DNA from: Planomicrobium stackebrandtii
Lineage (GTDB): Bacteria > Bacillota > Bacilli > Bacillales_A > Planococcaceae
Reading direction: 5' to 3'
DNA length: 64,000 nt
NCBI RefSeq assembly: GCF_030814955.1
Contig: NZ_JAUSWB010000005.1
Location: 186,001-250,000, forward strand
The notes below the pieces were generated by a model, which did no database searches, was not told where the DNA came from, and saw only the letters and a list, made by a program, of their open reading frames with translations. This document shows positions 16,267 to 25,393 of this stretch, piece by piece. Both the position numbers and the translations under genes were made by a program. Within the stretch, counting starts at the first letter, position 1; each line of letters starts with the position of its first letter.

Positions 16267-17122
16267 TACGCATTTTGCTTTTTTTGATGAAGGTTCCAAA
16301 AAAGAGATTCGCCGGGCTACGCTGAAAGCCGTCGCTATTCCAGGCTATCAGGTGCCTTTCGCTTCACGGGAAATGCCGATTGCGCGCGGTTGGGGAACAG
16401 GCGGTCTTCAGTTGACATTGTCTTTGATCGGCAAAACTGATGTGCTGAAAGTTATCGACCAAGGGGCAGATGAATCGGTCAATGCGGTTAGTATCAAGAA
16501 ACTGGTTCAAGAAACAACAGGTGTTCAAGTAACGGATCAAACCGAAGAGGCTGATTTGATTCAATCCCGCCACCGCATTCCGGAAATACCGTTGACGAAA
16601 GACCAGATCCTCGTTCTTCAAGTGCCGATGCCTGAACCTCTTCGTCCAGTGGAGGCACGCGAGTACGCAACCAAACGCATGCATTCCGAAGACGATTACA
16701 GCGGTGCCTGGCTGATGCTGTTCGAACAGATTGTCAAATACGGGAAGACAGCAACTGCTGCGGATCATCCGGTTTATGTCAATGGACGCTATGTGATGGC
16801 ACCAAGCCCAATTCCACGCTTTGATAATCCCAAAATGCATCAATCGGAAGCGTTGATTTTACTTGGTGCCGGACGAGAAAAGAAAATCTATGCCGTGCCG
16901 CCTTATACCGCTGTCGAATCTTTGGCTTTTGAAGATTACCCATTTGCTGTTGAATCATTTGAAGGCCAGGAATGCCGGTTATGTGGATCGGCGCATATCT
17001 TTCTCGATGAATTGATTGACCAGAAAACGGGAGAAACCGTCTATCAATGCAACGATACCAGTTATTGCATGGAGCAATTGAACAGCACGGAGAAAGCCGG
17101 GGTGGAAAACAGTTATGCATGA
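16256..17122 (+). CDS. phnJ: C-P lyase catalytic subunit PhnJ (radical SAM)
   Basis: This encodes 288 residues and holds the enzyme's iron-sulfur site. Near the C-terminus the cysteines are spaced C-x2-C-x21-C-x5-C (ECRLCGSAH ... YQCNDTSYC), as in the E. coli protein, where three bind the 4Fe-4S cluster and the last takes part in catalysis. It cleaves the C-P bond of ribosyl alkylphosphonate using SAM. The start is TTG 16256 after AAGGAGGTG, overlapping phnI by 11 bases. It overlaps phnK by eight bases. Confidence 0.94.
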   Translation: MRANTHFAFFDEGSKKEIRRATLKAVAIPGYQVPFASREMPIARGWGTGGLQLTLSLIGKTDVLKVIDQGADESVNAVSIKKLVQETTGVQVTDQTEEADLIQSRHRIPEIPLTKDQILVLQVPMPEPLRPVEAREYATKRMHSEDDYSGAWLMLFEQIVKYGKTATAADHPVYVNGRYVMAPSPIPRFDNPKMHQSEALILLGAGREKKIYAVPPYTAVESLAFEDYPFAVESFEGQECRLCGSAHIFLDELIDQKTGETVYQCNDTSYCMEQLNSTEKAGVENSYA

Positions 17123-17954
17123 AGAACCAATATTGAAAGTACGTAACTTGCGCAAGCAATTTGGATCCGGTTGTTCCCATTGTGCCAATTTGGATTCTAA
17201 TCGATTGGAGAAAAACTACTGCACCGTATGCGGCACAGTTTATGCAGTCCGTGATGTGTCACTTGATCTCTATCCTGGAGAAATTTTGGGAATTGTGGGG
17301 GAAAGCGGCAGCGGCAAGTCCACATTGATGCAATGCCTGTACTTCGACACTGACGTAGCGTCAGGAGAAGCATATATCCAAACACCTGCTTTGACGGGTA
17401 CTAATGTCTTTGAGTTGTCTTCCCAGCAAAAGCGCTCCATCCGCAACCACGATTATGGAATGGTCTATCAAAATCCGGTGCACGGCTTGAAAATGAACTT
17501 TTCCTCGGTGGGAAATATTGCGGAAAAACTCATTGCAGCAGGCAACAGAAATGTTGGGGAGATGGAAGCGACCAGCAAAAGACTGCTGGGAAATGTTCAT
17601 ATTCCACTGCATCGCATGAAAGAAGAACCGCGCAATTTCTCAGGCGGTATGCAGCAACGCGTCCAGATTGCTAAGGCATTGTCGAACAATCCTCCCATCC
17701 TGTTTTTGGACGAAGTGACAACTGGGCTCGATTTGTCGGTTCAGGCAAACGTCTTGGACTTGATCAAAAAAATCCAGCGTGAGCTTGGCATCAGCATGAT
17801 AGTGGTATCGCACGATTTAGCGGTTATCCGTATGCTGGCTGACCGGACCATCGTCATGCTGAACGGTGAAATCATCGAACAGGGCTTGACTGATCAAGTA
17901 TTAGAAGACCCACAACATGCGTACACGCAGCAACTTGTGTACTCATTACTCTAG
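17115..17954 (+). CDS. phnK: C-P lyase ABC-type protein PhnK with a four-cysteine insert
   Basis: This encodes 279 residues. Walker A is GESGSGKST, the signature is FSGGMQQRVQ, and Walker B is ILFLDEV. PhnK binds the core complex rather than a membrane channel. Between the first strand and Walker A there is an insert with C-x2-C and, about 17 residues on, C-x2-C (GCSHC ... YCTVCG), likely a zinc ribbon, which E. coli PhnK lacks. It starts inside the end of phnJ. The frame after it leads into phnM. Confidence 0.9.
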   Translation: MHEEPILKVRNLRKQFGSGCSHCANLDSNRLEKNYCTVCGTVYAVRDVSLDLYPGEILGIVGESGSGKSTLMQCLYFDTDVASGEAYIQTPALTGTNVFELSSQQKRSIRNHDYGMVYQNPVHGLKMNFSSVGNIAEKLIAAGNRNVGEMEATSKRLLGNVHIPLHRMKEEPRNFSGGMQQRVQIAKALSNNPPILFLDEVTTGLDLSVQANVLDLIKKIQRELGISMIVVSHDLAVIRMLADRTIVMLNGEIIEQGLTDQVLEDPQHAYTQQLVYSLL

Positions 17955-17967
17955 GAGGATCGATACT

Positions 17968-19149
17968 TTGTATATTATCCATAATGGCAAAATCGTAACT
18001 GAGCAATCAATAGACGAGGGGTTCGCAGTCGTAGTGGAAGGGGAAATTATCCAGTCAATCATCCCGGAAGAGGCAGTAGTGGATTATCCGGATGCCAGGC
18101 TGATTGATGCCAATGGAGGCTACATCTCTCCCGGTTTTATCGATATCCACTCCGATTACATCGAAACGATCGCTTCTCCGCGTCCGACCAGTATGATGGA
18201 CTTCGACATCAGTTTGCGCGAAGCGGAAAAAATCCTGATCAGCCACGGCATCACAACAATGTTCCATTCCTTATCATTCTATAAAGAAGACGTATTTTCG
18301 CATAAACCGATGCGCAATCCGAACAATATCCAACGTATGGTGGATGCCATCGAAGCGACGCATAACCGGCTGCATTTAATCCGCCATCGTCTGCATGCCC
18401 GTTTCGAAATCGATAACATCGATGAAGTGGACCAGCTGGTGAGAAATATCGAGGATGGCAAAGTGCATCTGCTGTCATTCATGGACCATACGCCAGGACA
18501 AGGCCAATACAGGAACTTGGAAGTCTACCGGGAAACCCTGAAAGGCTACCGGGAAATTTCGGATGAAGACGTCAATGTACTCATTGCAGAACGCCAAAGT
18601 ACCGAATACCTGGCAGCAGAAAAAATCAAAGAAGTAGCGGATATTGCGCTTGCCCGCGGGATCGCTGTCGCTTCCCACGATGACGACGACGTTAAGAAAC
18701 TGGATTTGGTGCAAAGCTTCGGTACCACCATCAGTGAGTTTCCGATTACTCTGGAAGTCGCCATCAAAGCAAAAGAAATGGGCATCCATACCATCGCCGG
18801 AGCTCCCAATGTGATGCTGGGCGGCTCCCATTCCGGCAATCTGTCCGCAGCGGAAGCCATCGGACACGGCTGTATGGATATCCTGTGCAGCGACTATTAT
18901 CCTCCGGCTTTGCTGCATGCGGTCTTTGATCTGCATGAGAAATACGGCAACGATTTGCACGCAATGTTCCAGATGGTCACGTTGAATCCGGCAAAAGCAG
19001 TGAAAATGGACGACGAGCTTGGATCGATCAAACCTGGGAAAAGAGCTGATCTCCTGGTAATCGAACGCATGGATGACGGCTACCCGATGCTGACGGCAAC
19101 AATGGTCAATGGCGCGTTGATCACGACTACGAACTACCGGATAAAATAA
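17968..19149 (+). CDS. phnM: Ribose 1-alkylphosphonate 5-triphosphate diphosphatase PhnM
   Basis: This encodes about 393 residues, an amidohydrolase-fold enzyme that removes pyrophosphate from the triphosphate intermediate. The metal-binding starts are GFIDIHSDYIE and later SHDDDD and GGSHSGN; the C-terminal LVTLNPAKAVKMDDELGSIKPGKRADL region (in parts) is typical. The start is TTG 17968, eight bases after AGGAGG; the frame extends upstream inside phnK without a good site. Confidence 0.9.
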   Translation: MYIIHNGKIVTEQSIDEGFAVVVEGEIIQSIIPEEAVVDYPDARLIDANGGYISPGFIDIHSDYIETIASPRPTSMMDFDISLREAEKILISHGITTMFHSLSFYKEDVFSHKPMRNPNNIQRMVDAIEATHNRLHLIRHRLHARFEIDNIDEVDQLVRNIEDGKVHLLSFMDHTPGQGQYRNLEVYRETLKGYREISDEDVNVLIAERQSTEYLAAEKIKEVADIALARGIAVASHDDDDVKKLDLVQSFGTTISEFPITLEVAIKAKEMGIHTIAGAPNVMLGGSHSGNLSAAEAIGHGCMDILCSDYYPPALLHAVFDLHEKYGNDLHAMFQMVTLNPAKAVKMDDELGSIKPGKRADLLVIERMDDGYPMLTATMVNGALITTTNYRIK

Positions 19150-19192
19150 CGAAAAGCGGAAGCGCCCGATAGCGCGACATCGTGTCGCAACT
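19150..19192. repeat. REP-like small palindrome in the phnM-phnL gap
   Basis: The gap holds CGAAAAGCGGAAGCGCC followed by GCGACA-tcg-TGTCGC (19174-19188). I recall similar GAAAAGCGGAAGCGCC elements scattered through Bacillales genomes; copy number here cannot be checked. Confidence 0.35.
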
Positions 19193-19221
19193 ATTCTTAA
19201 GCTGAAAAAGGAGGCAATACT

Positions 19222-19947
19222 ATGGCAATGCTGGAAATAGCGGGCTTTGAGAAACGCTTCACCATCCATCATTTAAATAAAGTCATGCCGGCTATAAAAG
19301 ACATCCATTTTTCCTTGGAAACAGGTGAATTTATCGGCATCGTCGGAAAAAGCGGCAGCGGCAAATCGACCATTTTAAAAAGTATCTACCGCACCTATTT
19401 GCCGGATCATGGAAAGATGATGTACGATTCTTCCGCTTTTGGAGTGGTGGACCTGGCACATATTACGGAGCGGCAAATGCTGCACTTGCGGAAATACGAA
19501 ATTGGCTATGTTTCTCAGTTTTTGAATGTCATGCCACGGACGACCTGCCGCCAGTTGGTGACCAATGCCTTATTGGAGATGGGTTCGACGGAAGATGTGG
19601 CCGGCGAGGAAGCAGAAAAAGCGTTGGCTCACTTCGAAATCGATCCGAAACTTTGGGACAGTTACCCGAACACTTTTTCAGGGGGCGAAAAGTTGCGCCT
19701 GAACATCGCGATGGCGACGGTTAAACAACCGCGTTTGCTGCTGCTCGATGAACCGACAGCAAGCTTGGATCAGCAATCGAAAATGAAGGTCCGTGAAATT
19801 ATTGAAAAGTTGAAGCTTAACGGCACAACCCTGGTCGGGATTTTTCATGACATTGAATTCATGGAAGGGCTTTGCGATAAAGTTTATGACATGCAAACGA
19901 GAAAGATGGCTGTCGGTGAAAAAGTGGGTGTGGGCGCTGAAAGCTGA
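19222..19947 (+). CDS. phnL: C-P lyase ABC-type protein PhnL
   Basis: This encodes 241 residues. Walker A is GKSGSGKST, the signature is TFSGGEKLRLN and Walker B is LLLLDEPTASLD. PhnL works with PhnI in forming the ribosyl phosphonate triphosphate. ATG 19222 follows AAGGAGG. The gene order here is K-M-L rather than K-L-M. The 3' end overlaps the PHP-domain gene. Confidence 0.9.
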   Translation: MAMLEIAGFEKRFTIHHLNKVMPAIKDIHFSLETGEFIGIVGKSGSGKSTILKSIYRTYLPDHGKMMYDSSAFGVVDLAHITERQMLHLRKYEIGYVSQFLNVMPRTTCRQLVTNALLEMGSTEDVAGEEAEKALAHFEIDPKLWDSYPNTFSGGEKLRLNIAMATVKQPRLLLLDEPTASLDQQSKMKVREIIEKLKLNGTTLVGIFHDIEFMEGLCDKVYDMQTRKMAVGEKVGVGAES

Positions 19948-20752
19948 TTTGCATGTCCATAGCTATTATTCAGACGGAGCGGATTCAGTAGAGAGAGTCA
20001 TTAAAAAAGCGAAAAAAGCTGGACTGACAGCCATCAGTTTTGTCGATCATGACACAGTGTCAGGTTGGCAGGAACAACAACGGATCGCTGAAACCTATGG
20101 CATTCAAGCGATACCTGGAATTGAAATTTCGGCTTATGATTTCAAGCGGCAGCGAAAAGTGCATATACTGGGTTATCATTTTTCCCCGGAAGCCCCAGCG
20201 ATTACGAGAGTATGCAGCAGGTTGCTGGAACTTCGCCACAGCCATTCGATGTGGCAAGTGAGCCAAATTCAAGCAGCGGGATTTCATTTGAATGCCGAAA
20301 CGATCATAGAATCGGCAAAGCCATCAACTACTGTCTATAAGCAGCATATTATGCAGCAGCTGACGGATGCCCACTATACATCTAAAGAATACAAGTTTCT
20401 TTATAAAAGTTTGTTCAAAGGGACGGGTGTCGCAGCAGGAGACGTTGATTATGTTGATGCAGCAGAGGCCGTCCGGGCCATTGTCGCTGATGGGGGCCTG
20501 GCTGTTGTGGCGCATCCGGGACAGCTCGATTCCTTTGATCTGGTACCCGAGTTGCTGGAAGCGGGCCTGGGTGGAATCGAACGCAATCATTTCGACCATT
20601 CAGCCAAACACCATCAAAAAGTGGAAGAGCTTGCCCAGCAATACGGTTTGGTGATGACCGGCGGCAGTGATTACCATGGAGCTTTCGGTACAGCTGTAGA
20701 GCCTGGAGATATCGTCAGCCCTGAAGATATTAACATCGTTAAAAGACTATGA
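19928..20752 (+). CDS. PHP-domain phosphoesterase, probable cyclic ribose-phosphate hydrolase
   Basis: This encodes about 274 residues. The start DLHVHSYYSDG, then FVDHDT, VVAHPG and GGSDYHG are the metal-binding motifs of PHP phosphoesterases. In E. coli the product of PhnJ, ribose 1,2-cyclic phosphate 5-phosphate, is opened by PhnP, which is absent here. A PHP enzyme next to phn genes (described in Eggerthella lenta) hydrolyses both ester bonds of that product, so the same job is likely. The start is uncertain; GTG 19928, CTG 19937 and GTG 19916 are candidates, all overlapping phnL. Confidence 0.78.
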   Translation: MWALKADLHVHSYYSDGADSVERVIKKAKKAGLTAISFVDHDTVSGWQEQQRIAETYGIQAIPGIEISAYDFKRQRKVHILGYHFSPEAPAITRVCSRLLELRHSHSMWQVSQIQAAGFHLNAETIIESAKPSTTVYKQHIMQQLTDAHYTSKEYKFLYKSLFKGTGVAAGDVDYVDAAEAVRAIVADGGLAVVAHPGQLDSFDLVPELLEAGLGGIERNHFDHSAKHHQKVEELAQQYGLVMTGGSDYHGAFGTAVEPGDIVSPEDINIVKRL

Positions 20753-20855
20753 AGTTCCTGTAAATTTCAGTATTTCGCTTTTGAGTTGTGTTGTAATGAA
20801 ACAGACAAAGCAGGGACGCCTGCTCATTCCGGATACACAAAAAGGAGAATCGACC

Positions 20856-21896
20856 ATGAAGAAAAAAAGTTCAGCAATGGCACTATTGGTTGGAGCGGCT
20901 CTAATGTTATCGGCATGTTCGGAAGGCAACGCGGAAGCGGGAAAAACAGAAGTGGATGATGTGATAAAAGTGGTCTGGTACCCAAATGAATCGGGATCGG
21001 ACATGACTTCTTCCCGTGATGAAATTGGAGCAGCTATCGAACAAGCGACAGGCAAAAAAGTCGAGCACCAATTGACAACCGATTACGCCATTGCGATTGA
21101 GACATTGGTCAATAATAATGCAGATTTGGCGTTTATGGGAGCACAGGGATATATTGAAGCAAAAAATGGAAACGATGCAATTGAACCGTTGGTCGTGCCA
21201 ACAGGAGAATCAGGTACACTCGATGATGCAATCTATCATAGTTGGCTGGCAGTTAATGTCGATGCTCAAGAAGAGTTCCAAGTGGACGGCGAATTCTCAC
21301 TGGATACGCTGGAACAGAAAAAAATGTCCTTTGTTTCAAATAGCTCCACTTCCGGGTTTGTCGTCCCTTCTTCGACCATCATCAGCCATTTTGCTGAGCA
21401 ATCTGGTTACGAGGATCTGACAGCGGAAGACTTGATGGAAGGCGGTCCGTTATTCTCACAAGTACTTTTCGGAAACTCTCACCAAGGGTCAGCTGTAAAT
21501 TTATTGAATGACAGCGCAGAAGTAGCTGCATTCTGTGATACGTGCGTGGAAAACTATGTGGAAGTAACGGAAGGCGAAGCCAATGAAGTCGGTTCAATCT
21601 ATAAAGTCAAAGATGATGCAGCAGAACCGTTTAATACAGTAACAGGCAGCGAATTTGCATTAATGGGTGTTACACCTGTACTGAATGCCCCGTTTGTAGC
21701 CAATATGGAAGTGCTTGGCCAAGAGGATTATGACGCCTTACAAGAATTATTCACTTCAGACGAAATCGCAAACAACGAAAAAATCTTTGTGCCGGAAGAC
21801 TCGGGCGAATCAGGACTGTTCTTCAAATCAGCAGATGAGCGTTTTGCACCAGTTGAAGATGCATGGTTCGATCCAATCCGTGAACTATCTAAATAA
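20856..21896 (+). CDS. phnD: Phosphonate-binding lipoprotein PhnD
   Basis: This encodes 346 residues. The start is MKKKSSAMALLVGAALML followed by the lipobox LSAC, then an acidic linker and a PhnD fold (VVWYPNESGSD, LAFMGAQGYIEA, FVSNSSTSGFVVPSS). It captures phosphonates outside the membrane for PhnC/PhnE. ATG 20856 follows AAAGGAG. A gap of about 100 bases before it may allow separate expression from the enzyme genes; the gap shows only a weak GCAGG/CCTGC hairpin. Confidence 0.93.
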   Translation: MKKKSSAMALLVGAALMLSACSEGNAEAGKTEVDDVIKVVWYPNESGSDMTSSRDEIGAAIEQATGKKVEHQLTTDYAIAIETLVNNNADLAFMGAQGYIEAKNGNDAIEPLVVPTGESGTLDDAIYHSWLAVNVDAQEEFQVDGEFSLDTLEQKKMSFVSNSSTSGFVVPSSTIISHFAEQSGYEDLTAEDLMEGGPLFSQVLFGNSHQGSAVNLLNDSAEVAAFCDTCVENYVEVTEGEANEVGSIYKVKDDAAEPFNTVTGSEFALMGVTPVLNAPFVANMEVLGQEDYDALQELFTSDEIANNEKIFVPEDSGESGLFFKSADERFAPVEDAWFDPIRELSK

Positions 21897-21968
21897 TAAC
21901 CGAAAGACAGCCGCGCGTTCCCTTCAAGGAGAATGCGCTGTCTGACAAATTAAGGTGAAGAGGAGACG

Positions 21969-22757
21969 ATGAGCATGCCTTTACTGCAAATCAAAGATCT
22001 CGGAAAGTCCTATAATTCGGATGCGAAAGTGCTGCAAGGGTTGAATTTTGAAGTGGAATCTGGTGAATTTCTATCGATCATCGGACCTTCTGGAGCTGGT
22101 AAATCGACACTTCTCCGATGCATCAATCGAATGGTCGAAATTGATGAAGGAAAAGTCGTTTTCGATGGTCAGGAAGTCGGAAAGTTGAACAAAAAAGAAC
22201 TGCGAAAAGTGCGTACGAATATCGGTATGATTTTTCAGCATTATAATTTGGTGCCGCGCTTATCGGTTATCGAGAATGTGCTGCACGGACGATTTGGTTA
22301 TAAAACAACCATTCAAGGAGTTTTAGGGCGTTTTACGGAAGCAGAAAAAGAACATGCCTTTTTCCTTTTGAAAAAGTTGGGCATTGAAGAGCATGCTTAT
22401 AAACGTTGTGATCAGTTGAGCGGCGGCCAGCAGCAACGCGTTGGCATTGCACGTTCCCTAATTCAAGAACCAAAAATCGTCCTATGCGATGAACCCATTG
22501 CGTCGCTCGATCCCAACGCTTCAAAAGTGATTATGGACCATTTAAAGTCAATCACCCAAGAGCTTGGCATCACTTGTATCGTCAATCTCCACCAAGTAGA
22601 GATAGCTAAAAGCTACTCTGACCGGATTATCGGTTTGAACAAAGGCGGAATCGTCTTTGATGGACCAAGTTACAGGCTGCACCGAAACCATACCGATCAG
22701 ATTTATGGCACACAGACACAGGCTACTCCAGAAATCCGTGAACTAATCATGGTGTAA
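21969..22757 (+). CDS. phnC: Phosphonate transporter ATP-binding protein PhnC
   Basis: This encodes 262 residues. Walker A is GPSGAGKST, the Q-loop lies in IFQHYNLVPRLSV, the signature is LSGGQQQRVGIA and Walker B is IVLCDEPIASLD. It follows phnD and precedes two permease genes, the usual order. ATG 21969 follows AGAGGAG. Confidence 0.93.
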   Translation: MSMPLLQIKDLGKSYNSDAKVLQGLNFEVESGEFLSIIGPSGAGKSTLLRCINRMVEIDEGKVVFDGQEVGKLNKKELRKVRTNIGMIFQHYNLVPRLSVIENVLHGRFGYKTTIQGVLGRFTEAEKEHAFFLLKKLGIEEHAYKRCDQLSGGQQQRVGIARSLIQEPKIVLCDEPIASLDPNASKVIMDHLKSITQELGITCIVNLHQVEIAKSYSDRIIGLNKGGIVFDGPSYRLHRNHTDQIYGTQTQATPEIRELIMV

Positions 22758-22769
22758 GGGGCAATTACA

Positions 22770-23558
22770 GTGAATGAAAAAACAATGAAAGCCAGCCGAA
22801 AATGGCAGACAATCTTTTTTATCCTGCTGATTATTGGAATGACTCTTGCGTCTTCCGCAATTACCGGATTCAATATAATCCATGGAATCGCCACTTTGCC
22901 AAAAGCGGGCGCTTGGATCCTCTCGAATCTGATGATTACCCAGGAATCTCTTGAGCGCCTTCCAACCATTTTAGAGAAATTGCTTGAAACGATTCTCATG
23001 TCCATTGCAGCCACAACAACCGGTACGGCCGTTGCGTTCTTTTTAAGTTTGATGGGTTCGAAAACAACAGGAACCAAAAAAGTCTTTGGCGTGTTTGCGC
23101 GGTTTGTCGCATCCGCCTCTCGAAATATACCGGTTGTAGCTTGGGCATTGATTCTCTTGCTGTCTTTTGGACAAAACTCGGTGACTGGATACTTAGCCTT
23201 ATTTGTGGGCTCTGTTGGGTTTCTGACAAGAGCTTTTATCGAATCGATAGACGAAGCAAGCCAAAGTGCGGTTGAAGCTTTGCGGGCAACCGGTGCGACA
23301 TATTTTCAGATTGTTTTTAAAGCGGTTGTGCCTCAATGCATGCCACAGATGATTAGCTGGATTTTATTTATGATTGAAACCAATATCCGCAACGCCACTT
23401 TAGTAGGCATCTTAACCGGTACAGGAATCGGTTATACGTTTGACCTGTACTACAAGACATTAAATTACAATGCTGTCGCCTTGGTCACATTCAGTATTAT
23501 TCTTGCTGTGATTGTCATCGAGCTGATGTCAAATTATATCAGGAAGGTGATTATCTAA
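22770..23558 (+). CDS. phnE: Phosphonate transporter permease PhnE (first copy)
   Basis: This encodes 262 residues and about six membrane segments. The EAA-type loop EALRATGATYFQIVFKAVVP (in parts) contacts PhnC. GTG 22770 lies after AAGGGG. Two different permeases are encoded in tandem, so a heterodimer is likely. Its stop overlaps the start of the next gene by one base. Confidence 0.92.
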   Translation: MNEKTMKASRKWQTIFFILLIIGMTLASSAITGFNIIHGIATLPKAGAWILSNLMITQESLERLPTILEKLLETILMSIAATTTGTAVAFFLSLMGSKTTGTKKVFGVFARFVASASRNIPVVAWALILLLSFGQNSVTGYLALFVGSVGFLTRAFIESIDEASQSAVEALRATGATYFQIVFKAVVPQCMPQMISWILFMIETNIRNATLVGILTGTGIGYTFDLYYKTLNYNAVALVTFSIILAVIVIELMSNYIRKVII

Positions 23559-24412
23559 TGGATGCAAGTACCTACATAAAACGTGAAGCCAGCGGCCGGA
23601 TAGCGATTAAGATGGGAAGCAAGTCGGAACGCGTCATGACATGGACCGTTACGGTGCTCATAGCCCTGACGATTGCGGCGTTTTTATTCTTCGATTACAC
23701 GGGACTGGACTTGTCCAAGGCAATCCCAGAAACTTTCTATAATTTAAAAACGATGTTTCTGGAACCTGCGCTATCCCATTTCACTTGGGGGCAAGCATTT
23801 TATCAAATGGGCGTCACATTAGGGTTGGCATTTTTGTCAACAATATTTGGAGCCATCATCGCGTTTTTTCTGGCACTGATGGCGGCATCGAATTTATCAA
23901 AAGCGTGGATTTCAAAAACAGTGCGAGTCATTGTCGCTTTTGTCCGTGCGGTTCCAACTGTTTTATGGGTATTGATTTTTGCCATTGCAGCTGGATTAGG
24001 CAGTGAAGCAGCAGTGCTCGGCATGTTGTTCCACTCGATCGCTTACTTGGTTAAAGCATTTTCAGAAGCTTTTGAAGAAGTAGATCAAGGGATTCTTGAA
24101 GCATTGCGTGCAACAGGAGCCAACTGGTGGCATATCGTCGTGCACGCGGTTCTCCCATCAACTTTCACCTATCTTTTGTCTTGGACATTCCTGCGCTTTG
24201 AAATTAATTTTGCGGTGGCAGTTGCCATGGGCGCAGCTGCAGGAGCAGGTGGAATCGGCTTTGAATTATTCATGGCTTCCGGATTCTATTTCGATTTGCG
24301 GGAAGTGGGAATGATCACTTACATGATTTTGATTTTTGCCATCGTCTTAGAAATCCTATCGACCAAGATGAAGGAACGCTATTTCCCGGCTGCTGCAAAA
24401 TCTGCAAATTGA
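23558..24412 (+). CDS. phnE: Phosphonate transporter permease PhnE (second copy)
   Basis: This encodes 284 residues and about six membrane segments with the EAA loop ILEALRATGANWWHIV. It is clearly related to the preceding permease but longer at the N-terminus. The two probably form the channel of the PhnDCEE importer. Confidence 0.92.
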   Translation: MDASTYIKREASGRIAIKMGSKSERVMTWTVTVLIALTIAAFLFFDYTGLDLSKAIPETFYNLKTMFLEPALSHFTWGQAFYQMGVTLGLAFLSTIFGAIIAFFLALMAASNLSKAWISKTVRVIVAFVRAVPTVLWVLIFAIAAGLGSEAAVLGMLFHSIAYLVKAFSEAFEEVDQGILEALRATGANWWHIVVHAVLPSTFTYLLSWTFLRFEINFAVAVAMGAAAGAGGIGFELFMASGFYFDLREVGMITYMILIFAIVLEILSTKMKERYFPAAAKSAN

Positions 24413-24504
24413 GGATTTCCTCCTCTTCAGAAAAGTTGTAATAATCTGATTGCTGTGGTTTGATAGAAGGTGAGAGAATTTTCCGACATGAGGAGGAAGA
24501 ACAG

Positions 24505-25248
24505 ATGGATTTAGCAGGGAAAGTGGCAATCGTTACAGGTGGAGCATCCGGTATTGGATTGGCAACAGCAAAAGCGTTTCTTGAAAAAGGGGCAAAAGTG
24601 GTAATTGCTGACTTTAACGAAGAAGGCGGCAAAAAGGCAGAACAGCAGCTGAAGCAGGGAGACGCCGACATCGCTTTTGTTAATGTCGATGTAGCCAGTG
24701 AAGCATCAGTTGAAAAATTGGTTGCGGCAACGGTCGAGCTTTTCGGAAGAGTTGACATTATGGTCAACAATGCGGGCGTCGGCGTCCTTGGAGTCACCCA
24801 TGAATTGACGTATGAAGACTACCATAAAGTCATTTCCATCAACCAGGATGGTGTCTTTTTCGGTGCCAAACACGCGATTAAGAATATGCTGAAAAATGGC
24901 GATGGCGGAGTCATCATCAACACGTCTTCCATTTTGGGATCTGTTGGAGAAGGTGGTGCTTTTGCTTATAATGCCACTAAAGGCGCGGTAAATCTGATGA
25001 CCAAATCCCTGGCATTGCAATACGCAGAGCATGGAATTCGAGTAAATGCATTGGCACCCGGCTATGTGGAATCCGGTATGGTCAGTAAAGAGGCTTTGGG
25101 TGACTTTTATGACGCATTGGTGGGCAAGCATCCTGTCGGCAGACTGGGGCAGCCGGAAGAAATTGCGCATGCCATGGTATTCCTTGTTGAAAATGAATTT
25201 GTAACGGGCAGCACACTGATGGTCGACGGTGGCTATACCGCTCAGTAA
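24505..25248 (+). CDS. Short-chain dehydrogenase/reductase
   Basis: This encodes 247 residues of the classical SDR type. The nucleotide loop is TGGASGIG (11-18), then NNAG (88-91), Ser141/142, and Tyr155-x3-Lys159. An Asp at the end of the second strand (VVIADF) suggests NAD preference. ATG 24505 follows GAGGAGG. It lies about 90 bases after the phnE genes and may be expressed with them, but no SDR is known to me in phosphonate use, so the substrate stays open. Confidence 0.8.
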   Translation: MDLAGKVAIVTGGASGIGLATAKAFLEKGAKVVIADFNEEGGKKAEQQLKQGDADIAFVNVDVASEASVEKLVAATVELFGRVDIMVNNAGVGVLGVTHELTYEDYHKVISINQDGVFFGAKHAIKNMLKNGDGGVIINTSSILGSVGEGGAFAYNATKGAVNLMTKSLALQYAEHGIRVNALAPGYVESGMVSKEALGDFYDALVGKHPVGRLGQPEEIAHAMVFLVENEFVTGSTLMVDGGYTAQ

Positions 25249-25259
25249 ATAAGAGGTAC

Positions 25260-25290
25260 AAGAGAGCTGCTGCATGTGGCTCTTTTTCTA
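25260..25290 (+). terminator. Weak terminator after the SDR gene
   Basis: AGAGC and GCTCT form a short stem followed by TTTTTC. Confidence 0.5.
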
Positions 25291-25393
25291 TTGGAAAGTT
25301 TTATTTGCAGTCATTAGGGAATTTTCAAATAAGGTGGCTGTATAAAAGAGCGGCATTCAGCGAGGAGGTGCCGAATCGAAAGGAGGAGCTGTT

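Noticed and set aside
18475-19272. A 265-codon frame on the minus strand
   Set aside because: It is fully antisense to phnM and the start of phnL, which have clear family motifs.
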